A DNA stretch of 34,356 nt from a virus. The notes beneath the pieces were generated by a model, which saw nothing but the letters and a program-made list of their open reading frames with translations, did no database searches and was not told the DNA's origin. The number at the start of each line of letters is the position of its first letter. Position 1 is the first letter of the stretch. Of the stretch, positions 7,196 through 15,587 are shown piece by piece. The position numbers were made by a program, and so were the translations under genes. The stretch lies in the IMG/VR virus record IMGVR_UViG_3300032132_000189, positions 1 to 34,356 of that record, one strand, 5' to 3'.

Positions 7196-9755
7196 ATTCT
7201 ATACGAATATCTCGGTGCGGGGGAAGTACATTCTTTATCGTGGAGTGGACGAAAATGGAAACCGTATCACCAGAAAAGAACAATTTTCCCCAACCCTCTT
7301 TGTTCCTTCTCAAATTGAAACTGAGTGGAGAACACTAGATGGTTTTTATGTAGAGCCGATACAACCAGGCACCATCCCAGAAACAAGTGAATTTATAAAA
7401 ACATATAAAGGTGTTTCTGGGTTTAATATTTACGGAAACACGGATTATGTTTGCCAATATATCGCCGACAACTATCCTTCGGAAGTGGACTATGATATTT
7501 CCAAGATTGTCGTTGCGAATATCGACATCGAAACAGAATCAGAATATGGTTTTCCACAGATTGACACTGCACGGGAACGAGTGAACGCGATATCCGTAGA
7601 CTTCAATGGCACAATGCATGTGTTTGGGCTTGGTGAATTTAATCTCAATTCCCAAGAAGCAGACTACCAATATAAGTACGACAACGAAAAGGACTTGCTT
7701 CGTGAGTTTTTAGAAGTGTGGGAACGAGAGTCCCCCGATATTGTTACTGGTTGGAATGTTCGATTCTTTGACATTCCTTATCTTGTAAATCGTATTACCA
7801 ATCTCTTCGACGAATCTGAAGCGAAGCGTATGTCTCCTTGGAAATCACTAAAGGAGCGTAAGGTCGAGAAGTGGAATCGAGAAAACACTTGCTATGAACT
7901 TGGTGGTCTTGCGACTCTAGATTACTATGAACTATACAAAACATTTACCTATATCAATCAGGCTTCGTATTCGTTGAATCATATTGCAGAGGTCGAACTT
8001 GGTGAGAAAAAATTAGATTACTCTGAGTATGATTCGATGTCGGAATTTTATAAGAACGACTTCCAGAAATTTATGGAGTATAATGTTCTAGACACTCGAC
8101 TGGTAATGAAACTTGAAGACAAGATGAAGTTGATAGAACTTGCAGTGTCCCTTGCATATGCCGCCAAAGTAAACTTCAATGATGTATTTGGTCAGGTTCG
8201 TATGTGGGATTCAATCATATACCACTATCTGAATGAACACAAGATTGCAATCCCACCAAAGACTGCAAGCAAGAAGGATTCTCAGTATGCAGGTGCATAT
8301 GTCAAAGACCCCATCACAGGAATGCACGATTGGGTTGTGTCGTTCGACTTGAACAGTCTGTATCCTCACTTGATTATGCAGTATAATATAAGTCCAGAAA
8401 CTAAGATTGAACAACAAAAAGATTATTACATTACACCCAATAGTGTACTTGGTGAACAGTCTGACGGCTTTAAGAAAGCATTGAAGTCTCACACCGATAA
8501 AGATTATTCTGTCGCCGCAAACGGAACTTGTTACCGAAAAGACCACCAAGGATTTCTTCCTTCTCTGATGGAGAAATTGTACAAAGAGCGTAAAATGTAC
8601 AAGAAGAAAATGATTGAAGCACAGAAAGAACGACAGGGGATTAGTAAATTAAATATGCCTTCTCTTGGAAAGGCCGCATTAGCAAACAAACTAGACAAAG
8701 AGATTGCGAAGTACAACAACTTCCAGTTGGTTCGTAAGATTCAGTTGAACTCTGCTTATGGTGCAATTGGTAATGAATGGTTTCGTTACTTCAATGTTGA
8801 TATGGCAGAAGCAATTACTCTTTCCGGCCAGTTAAGCATTCGGTGGATTGCTGACAAACTGAATGAATTTATGAACAAGACAATCGGCACAGAAGATTAT
8901 GATTATGTTGTTGCATCCGATACAGATTCTGTTTATCTTCGTCTTGGTAAACTTGTAGAAAAGGTATTAAATCCTTTTTCTGATAAAAAAGAAATTGTAG
9001 ATTTCTTAGACAAAGCCTCAGAAGAAATAATTCTTCCGTTCATCAAGAAGCAATATGATGAACTTGCTAAAATAATGAATGCTTACGAAAATAAGATGGT
9101 GATGGATAGGGAGTGTATTGCAGACAAGGGAGTTTGGACTGCAAAGAAACGATATATGATGCGTGTACACGATTCAGAAGGTATTATATACGACCCACCC
9201 AAAATAAAAATTATGGGAATAGAAACCACTAGAAGTTCTACCCCACAAGTTGTTCGTGATGCATTAAAAGAAGCAATTAATCTCATTCTTACAGCAGATG
9301 AAGATAGCATCATTAAATTTATTGCTAATTTCCGTGATGAGTTTAATACTTTCAGCCCAGAAGAAATTGCATTTCCCCGTTCTGTGAACGGAATGAAAAA
9401 ATATGCATCATCAAGATACATTTATGAGAAATCTACACCAATCGCAGTTAAGGGTAGTTTGCTTTACAATCATTATGTCAATCAATTAAACTTATCAGAC
9501 AAGTACAGAATGATTGTTGATGGAGATAAAATTAAATTTCTCCACCTAAAGAAACCAAATCCAGTGGGTGGGGTGGCAGGACAAGACCAAATAATATCCT
9601 TTCCAAATGATTTACCAAAAGAATTTAAATTAGATGAGTTTATTGATTATGAAATACAATTCGATAAGGCTTTTTTATATCCACTGAAAAATATATTAGA
9701 AATCATTGGTTGGAATTGGGAAGAAGTTTCAACATTGGAAGGGTTTTTTGCATAA
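7188..9755 (+). CDS. 43: Family B DNA polymerase, T4 gp43-like
   Basis: 855 residues; T4 gp43 has 898. The exonuclease domain shows NIDIET near residue 111 (Exo I), TGWNVRFFDIPYL (Exo II) and YNVLDTRLVMKLE (Exo III, with the Asp). The polymerase domain shows DLNSLYPHLIMQYNISPET (motif A, about residue 388), the QLNSAYGAIGNEWFRYF helix (motif B) and VASDTDSVYL (motif C, about 576). It copies the phage genome with proofreading. A start at 7188 overlaps the transglycosylase stop. The C-terminus ends in hydrophobic/aromatic residues (LEGFFA), as expected for a sliding-clamp binding tail. The clamp and loader genes are not in this window. Confidence 0.97.
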   Translation: MNEFYTNISVRGKYILYRGVDENGNRITRKEQFSPTLFVPSQIETEWRTLDGFYVEPIQPGTIPETSEFIKTYKGVSGFNIYGNTDYVCQYIADNYPSEVDYDISKIVVANIDIETESEYGFPQIDTARERVNAISVDFNGTMHVFGLGEFNLNSQEADYQYKYDNEKDLLREFLEVWERESPDIVTGWNVRFFDIPYLVNRITNLFDESEAKRMSPWKSLKERKVEKWNRENTCYELGGLATLDYYELYKTFTYINQASYSLNHIAEVELGEKKLDYSEYDSMSEFYKNDFQKFMEYNVLDTRLVMKLEDKMKLIELAVSLAYAAKVNFNDVFGQVRMWDSIIYHYLNEHKIAIPPKTASKKDSQYAGAYVKDPITGMHDWVVSFDLNSLYPHLIMQYNISPETKIEQQKDYYITPNSVLGEQSDGFKKALKSHTDKDYSVAANGTCYRKDHQGFLPSLMEKLYKERKMYKKKMIEAQKERQGISKLNMPSLGKAALANKLDKEIAKYNNFQLVRKIQLNSAYGAIGNEWFRYFNVDMAEAITLSGQLSIRWIADKLNEFMNKTIGTEDYDYVVASDTDSVYLRLGKLVEKVLNPFSDKKEIVDFLDKASEEIILPFIKKQYDELAKIMNAYENKMVMDRECIADKGVWTAKKRYMMRVHDSEGIIYDPPKIKIMGIETTRSSTPQVVRDALKEAINLILTADEDSIIKFIANFRDEFNTFSPEEIAFPRSVNGMKKYASSRYIYEKSTPIAVKGSLLYNHYVNQLNLSDKYRMIVDGDKIKFLHLKKPNPVGGVAGQDQIISFPNDLPKEFKLDEFIDYEIQFDKAFLYPLKNILEIIGWNWEEVSTLEGFFA

Positions 9756-9934
9756 TGAAGCAAAAAGTAAAAGAAATTATAATAGATATATTAAATAGTC
9801 ATTTATCTACTTTGAGAATATCGTTAAAGAGTTGTCAATTAGATAAAACTTGTAGTTTGAAAGTATATGAAGATATTGTTGATAAGTGTCAACAAACAGA
9901 GTATGCAATAGAAGAAATGGAGAATTTGAAATGA
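9755..9934 (+). CDS. Hypothetical protein, 59 residues
   Basis: A short helical protein beginning MKQKVKEIIIDILNSHL, starting at the base where the polymerase stop ends (TAATG) and ending in an ATGA overlap with the next gene. It contains two Cys (KSCQLDKTC) close together. No family is recognised. Its support is the perfect coupling on both sides inside the replication operon. Confidence 0.6.
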   Translation: MKQKVKEIIIDILNSHLSTLRISLKSCQLDKTCSLKVYEDIVDKCQQTEYAIEEMENLK

Positions 9935-10131
9935 TTGAAGGAACATACATAGAAGCGTTGATTGATAATGCGTTTGATGGGTTAGACAGAATGCTTGGAA
10001 TTAGTGAAAGAGCCAGAGAGGCAGACGGAACATTCAAAGCAGACAACCCATCTACACCAAATGTAAATGAAGCGTGGAAATCTGGCAAAAGCCCTAAGAA
10101 AGCAATCCGAAAAAGAACGAGTAAAAAATGA
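9931..10131 (+). CDS. Hypothetical protein, 66 residues, basic tail
   Basis: Starts at the ATGA overlap at 9931 with GGAG about ten bases upstream, so the earlier in-frame ATG at 9886 is not needed. The N-terminal half is acidic and probably helical (IEGTYIEALIDNAFDGLDRML); the C-terminal half is polar and ends in a Lys/Arg-rich tail (SPKKAIRKRTSKK) that could touch nucleic acid. Function not recognised. Lies between polymerase and uvsX, so a replication accessory role is plausible but unproven. Confidence 0.6.
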   Translation: MIEGTYIEALIDNAFDGLDRMLGISERAREADGTFKADNPSTPNVNEAWKSGKSPKKAIRKRTSKK

Positions 10132-10442
10132 ATATAAAAATATTAAAATTAAAGAACGGCGAAGAATTATTATGTGAACTTGTAAAAGAGAATGATGATT
10201 CATATACTGTCAAAAATCCCTGTCAACTAATACCTAGTGGTCAACAAGGCCTTGCTTTAGTTCCTTGGATTCCTTTTGGAGAGTTTGATAGGAAAAAAGG
10301 AGTTGACATTAATAAAAATGTCGTTATAATTAGTGTAGATGTTATTGATGAAATAAAATCTCAATACGAACAGCAATTTGGTAATGTCATTGCGACACCA
10401 TCTAAAAAGATTGTGACGCCTGGCGAGTTACGACTATCATAG
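10128..10442 (+). CDS. Conserved phage protein with Sm-like character
   Basis: 104 residues. It opens with IKILKLKNGEELLCELVKE, then DDSYTVKNPCQLI, and a WIPFGEF segment: this 'KLKNGEELLxELVxE ... VKNP' pattern is seen in small proteins of marine T4-like phages and resembles the Sm1 strand of Lsm/Hfq folds. It is adjacent to uvsX and starts in an ATGA overlap. If the fold is right it may bind RNA, but this is inference from a short pattern. A structure prediction would settle it. Start chosen by the overlap. Confidence 0.55.
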   Translation: MNIKILKLKNGEELLCELVKENDDSYTVKNPCQLIPSGQQGLALVPWIPFGEFDRKKGVDINKNVVIISVDVIDEIKSQYEQQFGNVIATPSKKIVTPGELRLS

Positions 10443-10459
10443 TCGATTGGAGGTAGACA

Positions 10460-11548
10460 ATGAGAAATTCCTTCTTAAATAGTATAATTAAGGAAACTGG
10501 AAACAAGTATGCAACGATTGCGAGCGATGGTATTGATGGTTCTGATGTTACTTCTTGGACTGATACTGGATGTTTTGCTCTTAATGCCTTGGTTAGTGGT
10601 TCTCTTTATGGTGGGATACCTTCTAATAAAATTACTGCACTAGCAGGAGAATCGGCAACTGGTAAAACTTATTTTGCACTAGGAGTTTGTCATAAATTCC
10701 TAAGAGATAATCCCGATGGCAATATTCTTTACTTCGATACAGAATCTGCTGTAACTTCTGAAATGATTTCAGATAGAGGAATCGACCCAACACAAGTTGG
10801 TATTTTTCCTGTAACAACTGTAGAAGAATTTAGACATCAAGCAATCAAAATTGTAGATACCTATAAGGATTTGACAAAGGACCAAAAGAAACCAATTATG
10901 ATTGTTTTGGATTCTCTTGGTATGTTATCTACAGAAAAAGAAATGGCAGATACTGCTGATGGTAAATCTACCCGCGATATGACCAGAGCCCAAATTATTA
11001 AGGCGACTTTTCGTGTACTTACACTGAAACTTGGACAGGCTGGAATTCCTTTGATTCTAACAAACCACACATACGCTGTGATTGGTTCAATGTATCCTAC
11101 AAAAGAAATGGGTGGTGGTTCTGGTTTGAAGTATGCCGCTTCTACTATCATTTATCTCTCTAAGAGAAAAGTAAAAGAAGGCACAGATGTTATTGGTAAT
11201 GTCATTCATTGCAAACTTCAAAAGAGCAGATTAACAAGAGAAAATGCACAAGTAGATGTTATGCTTGATTACAAAGAAGGTCTTAATCCTTATTATGGTC
11301 TAGTAGATATTGCATTGAAGTATGAAATTTTTAACAAGGTATCAACTAGAATTGAATTGCCAGACGGAACAAAAGTTTATGAAAAGTCTATTTACAAAAA
11401 CCCTGAGAAGTATTTCACCGATGATATTATGGAACAACTTGAGAAGGCTGTTGGGGAAGAGTTCAGGTATGGGACAGGAACAGGAGATGATGATGTTTCA
11501 TCGGATGCAGATGGAAGAACAACAGAACAAGAACTCCTCATTGATTAA
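10460..11548 (+). CDS. uvsX: UvsX, RecA-like recombinase
   Basis: 362 residues. Walker A is GESATGKT at residues 63-70, preceded by the [13 protein letters not shown] strand; [12 protein letters not shown] follows the RecA-type catalytic Glu region, and [11 protein letters not shown] is the Walker B strand. [24 protein letters not shown] corresponds to the L2 DNA-binding loop. UvsX coats single-stranded DNA and drives strand invasion, which starts recombination-dependent replication in T4-type phages. The start at 10460 has GGAGG eight bases upstream. The 3' end overlaps the next gene. No UvsY is visible here. Confidence 0.95.
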   Translation: MRNSFLNSIIKETGNKYATIASDGIDGSDVTSWTDTGCFALNALVSGSLYGGIPSNKITALAGESATGKTYFALGVCHKFLRDNPDGNILYFDTESAVTSEMISDRGIDPTQVGIFPVTTVEEFRHQAIKIVDTYKDLTKDQKKPIMIVLDSLGMLSTEKEMADTADGKSTRDMTRAQIIKATFRVLTLKLGQAGIPLILTNHTYAVIGSMYPTKEMGGGSGLKYAASTIIYLSKRKVKEGTDVIGNVIHCKLQKSRLTRENAQVDVMLDYKEGLNPYYGLVDIALKYEIFNKVSTRIELPDGTKVYEKSIYKNPEKYFTDDIMEQLEKAVGEEFRYGTGTGDDDVSSDADGRTTEQELLID

Positions 11549-11852
11549 ATATACCTTTGCTCAACACGACAATGCAAAAACCCAACCAATAAAAATAATT
11601 AACGGCAAATATGCGGGATTAATTTTTTCAGTTGGCCGTGTACAATTTTACGAAAAAAATGATAGACATCATTTAGAATTTGACTATAATATGTTAGAAG
11701 GGGACGACCCAAAGGACGAAGAGTTTCACGAAACAGTAGGTGATATTATTTCGGATATTTTAGACAAAGAACTAAGGAACAATCCCGAAGGAGTTTTTGT
11801 AAGTGATGAAGACTATAGAAAAATCAATTCTGATAAACCTTCTGAAGAATGA
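11505..11852 (+). CDS. Conserved hypothetical protein between uvsX and gp41
   Basis: About 115 residues, starting 44 bases inside uvsX (ATG at 11505 or 11511) and ending 47 bases inside the helicase gene. After a polar start it has [20 protein letters not shown] and [22 protein letters not shown], then a helix ([14 protein letters not shown]). The 'I(N/S)[13 protein letters not shown]' region looks like strands of a small beta-barrel. Its fixed place between uvsX and gp41 resembles marine T4-like phages. Function unknown; a helicase-loading or recombination aid is only a guess. Confidence 0.65.
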   Translation: MQMEEQQNKNSSLIKYTFAQHDNAKTQPIKIINGKYAGLIFSVGRVQFYEKNDRHHLEFDYNMLEGDDPKDEEFHETVGDIISDILDKELRNNPEGVFVSDEDYRKINSDKPSEE

Positions 11853-13224
11853 AACATATTCCAGAAAAGTAATTCCTTTTCTGAAACCAGAATATTTTTT
11901 TGACAAAGTAGAAAGACTGGTGTTCGCATCAGTTTATGATTTTATCATAAAGTACAATGCTTTGCCAACACAAGAAGCAATAGTTATTGATTTAGATACT
12001 AGTAAGTCAATAACCGAAGAAGAAAACGAAGAGGCTTCCGTTCTTCTTGATGGGTTATTTTCTGAAGATAAAGAATCTAATGAAGAGTGGCTTATAGAAA
12101 AAACAGAAAACTTTTGTAAAGAAAAGTCAGTCTATAATGCAATAATGGAATCCATTCATATTATGGATGGAAAATCAAATAGTCAAAAGACAGAAAACGC
12201 AATACCAGAAATTCTATCTGAGGCACTTTCAGTTTCGTTTGACACCCATATCGGGCACGACTATATTGAAGACGCCGATGAACGATTTGATTTCTATCAT
12301 AAAGTTGAAAAGAAAGTTCCATTCGACATTACATTCTTAAACAATATCACAAATGGGGGAACACCCAGAAAAACATTAAATATTATAATGGCAGGCACTG
12401 GTGTCGGTAAATCTTTGTTTATGTGTCATCACGCCGCTTCTTGTTTGTCACAGGGATTGAATGTGTTATACATTACTTGTGAAATGGCAGAAGAAAGAAT
12501 CGCAGAAAGAATTGATGCCAATTTAATGGATGTTACTATTGATGATTTAAAAGAACTACCAAAAGAATCATACGAAAAGAAAATAAACAAAATACACCAC
12601 AACAACTCAGGAAAATTAATAGTCAAAGAATACCCAACAGCAACAGCAAGCACTAGTCATTTTAGACATCTTCTAGAAGAATTGAAATTGAAAAAGAAAT
12701 TTATTCCAGATATTATGTTTGTTGATTATTTAAATATATGTGCATCTTCCAGAATGAAAATGGGTTCAAATATTAACTCATACACTTATGTCAAAGCCAT
12801 TGCTGAAGAACTTAGAGGACTGGCAGTAGAAAATGACATTCCTGTTTGGTCTGCCACACAGGTAAATAGAACTGGATTCACCTCTACTGATTTTGGATTA
12901 GAGGACACTTCAGAGTCATTTGGTTTGCCAGCAACAGCAGATTTTATGATTGCTTTGATTGCAACAGAAGAACTTGATGAACTAGGACAAGTACTCGTAA
13001 AACAACTAAAAAATAGATACAATGATGCCGCAACGAATAGAAAGTTTATAGTAGGAATCAATAGAGCAAAAATGAAATTATTCGATTTAGAAGATAGTGC
13101 CCAAATTGGGTTGATTGGAGCAAAACAAATAACAGAAAAAGAAAATAATGAATTTGATGATTATCCCTCGTACTTAGAACCAAAAAGAACAGAAAAAGAA
13201 AAATTTATAAATTGGAAAGTTTAG
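11806..13224 (+). CDS. 41: Replicative DNA helicase, DnaB-type, T4 gp41-like
   Basis: 472 residues. The N-terminal helical domain ([11 protein letters not shown], then YSRKVIPFLKPEYFF) matches gp41. The RecA-like core has Walker A GTGVGKS near residue 200, NVLYITCEMAEERIAERID (a DnaB H2 region), DIMFVDYLNIC (Walker B), and PVWSATQVNRTG (H3, sensor Gln). It unwinds duplex DNA 5'-3' as a hexamer and partners the primase encoded just downstream. AAGGAG at 11788-11793 could serve either a GTG at 11803 (nine-base spacing) or the ATG at 11806; ATG is given. The C-terminal 25 residues are charged. Confidence 0.95.
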   Translation: MKTIEKSILINLLKNETYSRKVIPFLKPEYFFDKVERLVFASVYDFIIKYNALPTQEAIVIDLDTSKSITEEENEEASVLLDGLFSEDKESNEEWLIEKTENFCKEKSVYNAIMESIHIMDGKSNSQKTENAIPEILSEALSVSFDTHIGHDYIEDADERFDFYHKVEKKVPFDITFLNNITNGGTPRKTLNIIMAGTGVGKSLFMCHHAASCLSQGLNVLYITCEMAEERIAERIDANLMDVTIDDLKELPKESYEKKINKIHHNNSGKLIVKEYPTATASTSHFRHLLEELKLKKKFIPDIMFVDYLNICASSRMKMGSNINSYTYVKAIAEELRGLAVENDIPVWSATQVNRTGFTSTDFGLEDTSESFGLPATADFMIALIATEELDELGQVLVKQLKNRYNDAATNRKFIVGINRAKMKLFDLEDSAQIGLIGAKQITEKENNEFDDYPSYLEPKRTEKEKFINWKV

Positions 13225-13234
13225 GAGATATCCA

Positions 13235-13354
13235 ATGGAAAAAGAAAACAACATGAGCGACAAGGAACTCCAAGAATGGGAAAAATGGGCAGAGGAATGG
13301 CTCATTGAAATGAAAGAAGAAGAAGAAGAGAAAGAACAAAAGAAAGAACAGTGA
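13235..13354 (+). CDS. Small, highly charged hypothetical protein, 39 residues
   Basis: Starts at an ATG with AGGAGA about seven bases upstream and stops in a GTGA overlap with the primase start. It is a single charged helix: SDKELQEWEKWAEEWLIEM, then a run of Glu and Lys. No family is recognised. The ribosome site and the coupling to the primase support it as a real gene. Confidence 0.6.
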   Translation: MEKENNMSDKELQEWEKWAEEWLIEMKEEEEEKEQKKEQ

Positions 13355-14406
13355 CTACTTTTATTGATAAAATGTTTATTGATAGAGTTTCTCCCACCTT
13401 AAGAAATTTTAAGTGGAAAAAGAATGACCTAGCAAATTGCTCTTGTCCTATATGTGGCGATTCACAAAAGAATCAAAGAAAGGCTAGGGGATTCTTTTAT
13501 CAAAAAGGTAATGATTTTTTCTATAAATGTCACAACTGTGGTGTAGGTCACAACATATATAATTTTTTAAAAGAAGTATCTCCTTCACTATGTAAGGAAT
13601 ATTCTCTAGAAAGATTCCGTAATGGTGAATCTGGAAAGTCGAATTACAAAAAGCCCAAGGAAAAAGAATTGTTTAATTTTATTGATAGTAAACCAAAATT
13701 TAAAAGAAAGGATGAAGTTCTAGACCAACTAGAATGTCTTTCGAATTTACCATCAGACCACATTGCTGTTCAGTTTGCAAATGTAAGAATTATTCCCAAG
13801 CAACATTGGGGATTGTTGTACTATACTGATGACTTCGGTTCTTTTATGAAAGAACTTGACCCGTCCTGTGCATCGGCTGGTAAAGAAGAAAGATTGGTTA
13901 TTCCATTCTTCAATAAAAGTGGTGATGTTGTTGCCGCTCAAGGCAGGGCATTAACCATAGAAGATGAAATGAATGCAAGAGCAACAGCAAAGTATATCAC
14001 TGTAAAATACGACAAAAGTATTGACCGTCTTTGGTATGGTATGTGGCGTGCAAAACCAAATAAGCGTGTATATGTTGTTGAAGGTCCAATTGATAGTTTG
14101 TTTCTTACCAATGCGGTAGCAATGGTGGGTGCAGGTGCATTAAAAATAATACCTGACCGTTTTGCAGAAACACCAATGACATATATTCTTGATAACGAAC
14201 CACGCAACAAACAAATTTGTGCGTATGTTGAGAAGTTAATTGAGATGGGACGAGAGGTTTGTATCTGGCCGGACAACATTAAAGACAAAGACATTAATGA
14301 TATGGCACACCATATGTCTACCCGCAAAATTCAAAAAATGATTGACGAAAATACATTCAGTGGACTGCAAGCGACATTGAGGTTTCGTGATTGGAGAAAA
14401 GTATGA
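13351..14406 (+). CDS. 61: DNA primase, T4 gp61-like
   Basis: 351 residues. An N-terminal zinc site with CSCPICGDS near residues 29-36 and CHNCGVGHN about 30 residues later (four Cys), then a TOPRIM-like core: VYVVEGPIDSLFL (catalytic Glu), MVGAG and MTYILDNEPRNK (Asp), as in gp61/DnaG. It makes RNA primers for the lagging strand and works with gp41. The GTG at 13351 is preferred over the ATG at 13372 because the extra residues (TTFIDKMFIDRVSP) belong to the conserved start of marine phage primases and the GTG overlaps the previous stop. Highly confident. Confidence 0.93.
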   Translation: MTTFIDKMFIDRVSPTLRNFKWKKNDLANCSCPICGDSQKNQRKARGFFYQKGNDFFYKCHNCGVGHNIYNFLKEVSPSLCKEYSLERFRNGESGKSNYKKPKEKELFNFIDSKPKFKRKDEVLDQLECLSNLPSDHIAVQFANVRIIPKQHWGLLYYTDDFGSFMKELDPSCASAGKEERLVIPFFNKSGDVVAAQGRALTIEDEMNARATAKYITVKYDKSIDRLWYGMWRAKPNKRVYVVEGPIDSLFLTNAVAMVGAGALKIIPDRFAETPMTYILDNEPRNKQICAYVEKLIEMGREVCIWPDNIKDKDINDMAHHMSTRKIQKMIDENTFSGLQATLRFRDWRKV

Positions 14407-14582
14407 ACAAGAAGAAAATGAAGAAAACATTTGAAACTTTATTGCAATATGGTTGGATGTGGGGATGGCCCAAATATATTGACAAAGAAGGTTGGAATGA
14501 ATTACTTACATTTTATAAAGAAGAACTGAATGGCGGTAAAGATTTCAAACCAGACGAAAAAAATAAAGCAAAAGCGTCGTAA
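14403..14582 (+). CDS. Hypothetical protein, 59 residues, aromatic-rich
   Basis: Starts in an ATGA overlap with the primase stop (14403) and ends in TAATG with the next gene. The N-terminus is Lys-rich (NKKKMKKTFETLL), followed by YGWMWGWPKYI with four Trp/Tyr in a short stretch, then a helix WNELLTFYKEEL. A TTG at 14391 is possible but lacks reason. No family is recognised; the aromatic motif could be a protein- or nucleic acid-binding knob. Confidence 0.6.
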   Translation: MNKKKMKKTFETLLQYGWMWGWPKYIDKEGWNELLTFYKEELNGGKDFKPDEKNKAKAS

Positions 14583-14875
14583 TGTATAAACCACTACCTA
14601 AAGAGGTTACTGTAAAGAAATCTCTTATAAATGGGTTAGGTCTTTTTGCAGAAGAAGACATAAAAAAGGGAACTCAACTTGGAATATCTCATGTGAGTGA
14701 TATTAGATTTGAAAATGGATACATACGAACTCCGCTTGGCGCTTTTGTGAATCATTCAAATGAACCTAATTGTGAGTTTATTAAAGAAACAGAATTTATA
14801 TATCTTGAAGTAATTAAGAACACTCCAGTGGGAACTGAGTTAACAGCAAAGTATTGGTTATATGATGTCGGATAA
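14582..14875 (+). CDS. Minimal SET-domain protein
   Basis: 97 residues that match a SET protein-lysine methyltransferase core: SLINGLGLFAEEDIKKGTQLG (N-terminal SET strands), FVNHSNEPNCEF (the NHSxxPNC pseudoknot motif that binds S-adenosylmethionine, residues about 55-65) and GTELTAKYWLYD (the GEEL-Y closing region with the catalytic Tyr-like residue). Normal SET domains are about 130 residues; this one lacks much of the SET-I insert and any post-SET cysteines. Its targets could be host or phage lysines. Starts one base before the previous stop ends and overlaps ThyX by 14 bases. Fold call good, activity inferred. Confidence 0.75.
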   Translation: MYKPLPKEVTVKKSLINGLGLFAEEDIKKGTQLGISHVSDIRFENGYIRTPLGAFVNHSNEPNCEFIKETEFIYLEVIKNTPVGTELTAKYWLYDVG

Positions 14876-15557
14876 AGAGAAAGTATTAGACAAAGGCCTT
14901 GTCATCCTTATCGACCATATGGGTTCAGACTTAACTGTTGCGAACGCCGCAAGAGTTTCCTTTGCGACCCATAAAGATGAACTTGATGAGAAGGACGAGA
15001 AACTAATCAAGTATCTTGCAGACCATAATCATTGGACACCGTTCGCACATCCACAAATTACTTTACGAATCAAAGCACCAATTTCAATTCGCACACAATT
15101 TTTTAAGCACAAGCAGGGATTCGTGGAAAACGAAATCAGTAGACGATATGTAGATTTTGAACCAGAGTTCTACCATCCAAAATGGAGAAGAAGACCAGAC
15201 AAATCTATGAAGCAAGGGAGTGGTGAATGGTTAGAATGTATTGACAGTGGTGGAGAAACTTCTGGTGGATTTACAACATTCCCTTTATATCGTGATTACG
15301 AACATCATATGAAAGAATCAATCAAACTCTATGAAGAATTAATCATACACGGTGTTGCACCAGAACAGGCAAGGTTTTGTTTACCACAAGGAATGTATAC
15401 TGAATGGTATTGGACTGGCTCTCTTGCGGCATATGCAAGATTTTATAAACAACGAGTTGACGAACACGCACAATGGGAAATTCGCCAGTATGCAAAAGCA
15501 GTCGGAAAAATTATAGAACCACTATTTCCAGTTTCTTGGAACCAACTTGTAAGTTAG
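14862..15557 (+). CDS. thyX: Flavin-dependent thymidylate synthase ThyX
   Basis: 231 residues. VANAARVSFATH at the N-terminus, NHWTPFAHPQITLRIKAPI (substrate and FAD contact), then QFFKHKQGFVENEISRRY, which is the ThyX signature RHRxxSxNExSxRY in a phage form where the RHR is KHK and the first Ser is Phe-Val. FCLPQGMYTEWYWTGSLAAY and RQYAKAV are the C-terminal dUMP sites. It converts dUMP to dTMP using methylene-tetrahydrofolate and FAD, joining the dUTPase upstream. Start 14862 or 14865. Frequent in T4-like marine phages. Confidence 0.92.
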   Translation: MMSDKEKVLDKGLVILIDHMGSDLTVANAARVSFATHKDELDEKDEKLIKYLADHNHWTPFAHPQITLRIKAPISIRTQFFKHKQGFVENEISRRYVDFEPEFYHPKWRRRPDKSMKQGSGEWLECIDSGGETSGGFTTFPLYRDYEHHMKESIKLYEELIIHGVAPEQARFCLPQGMYTEWYWTGSLAAYARFYKQRVDEHAQWEIRQYAKAVGKIIEPLFPVSWNQLVS

Positions 15558-15587
15558 TATAGATATAACATTAAAGGAAAATAGATT

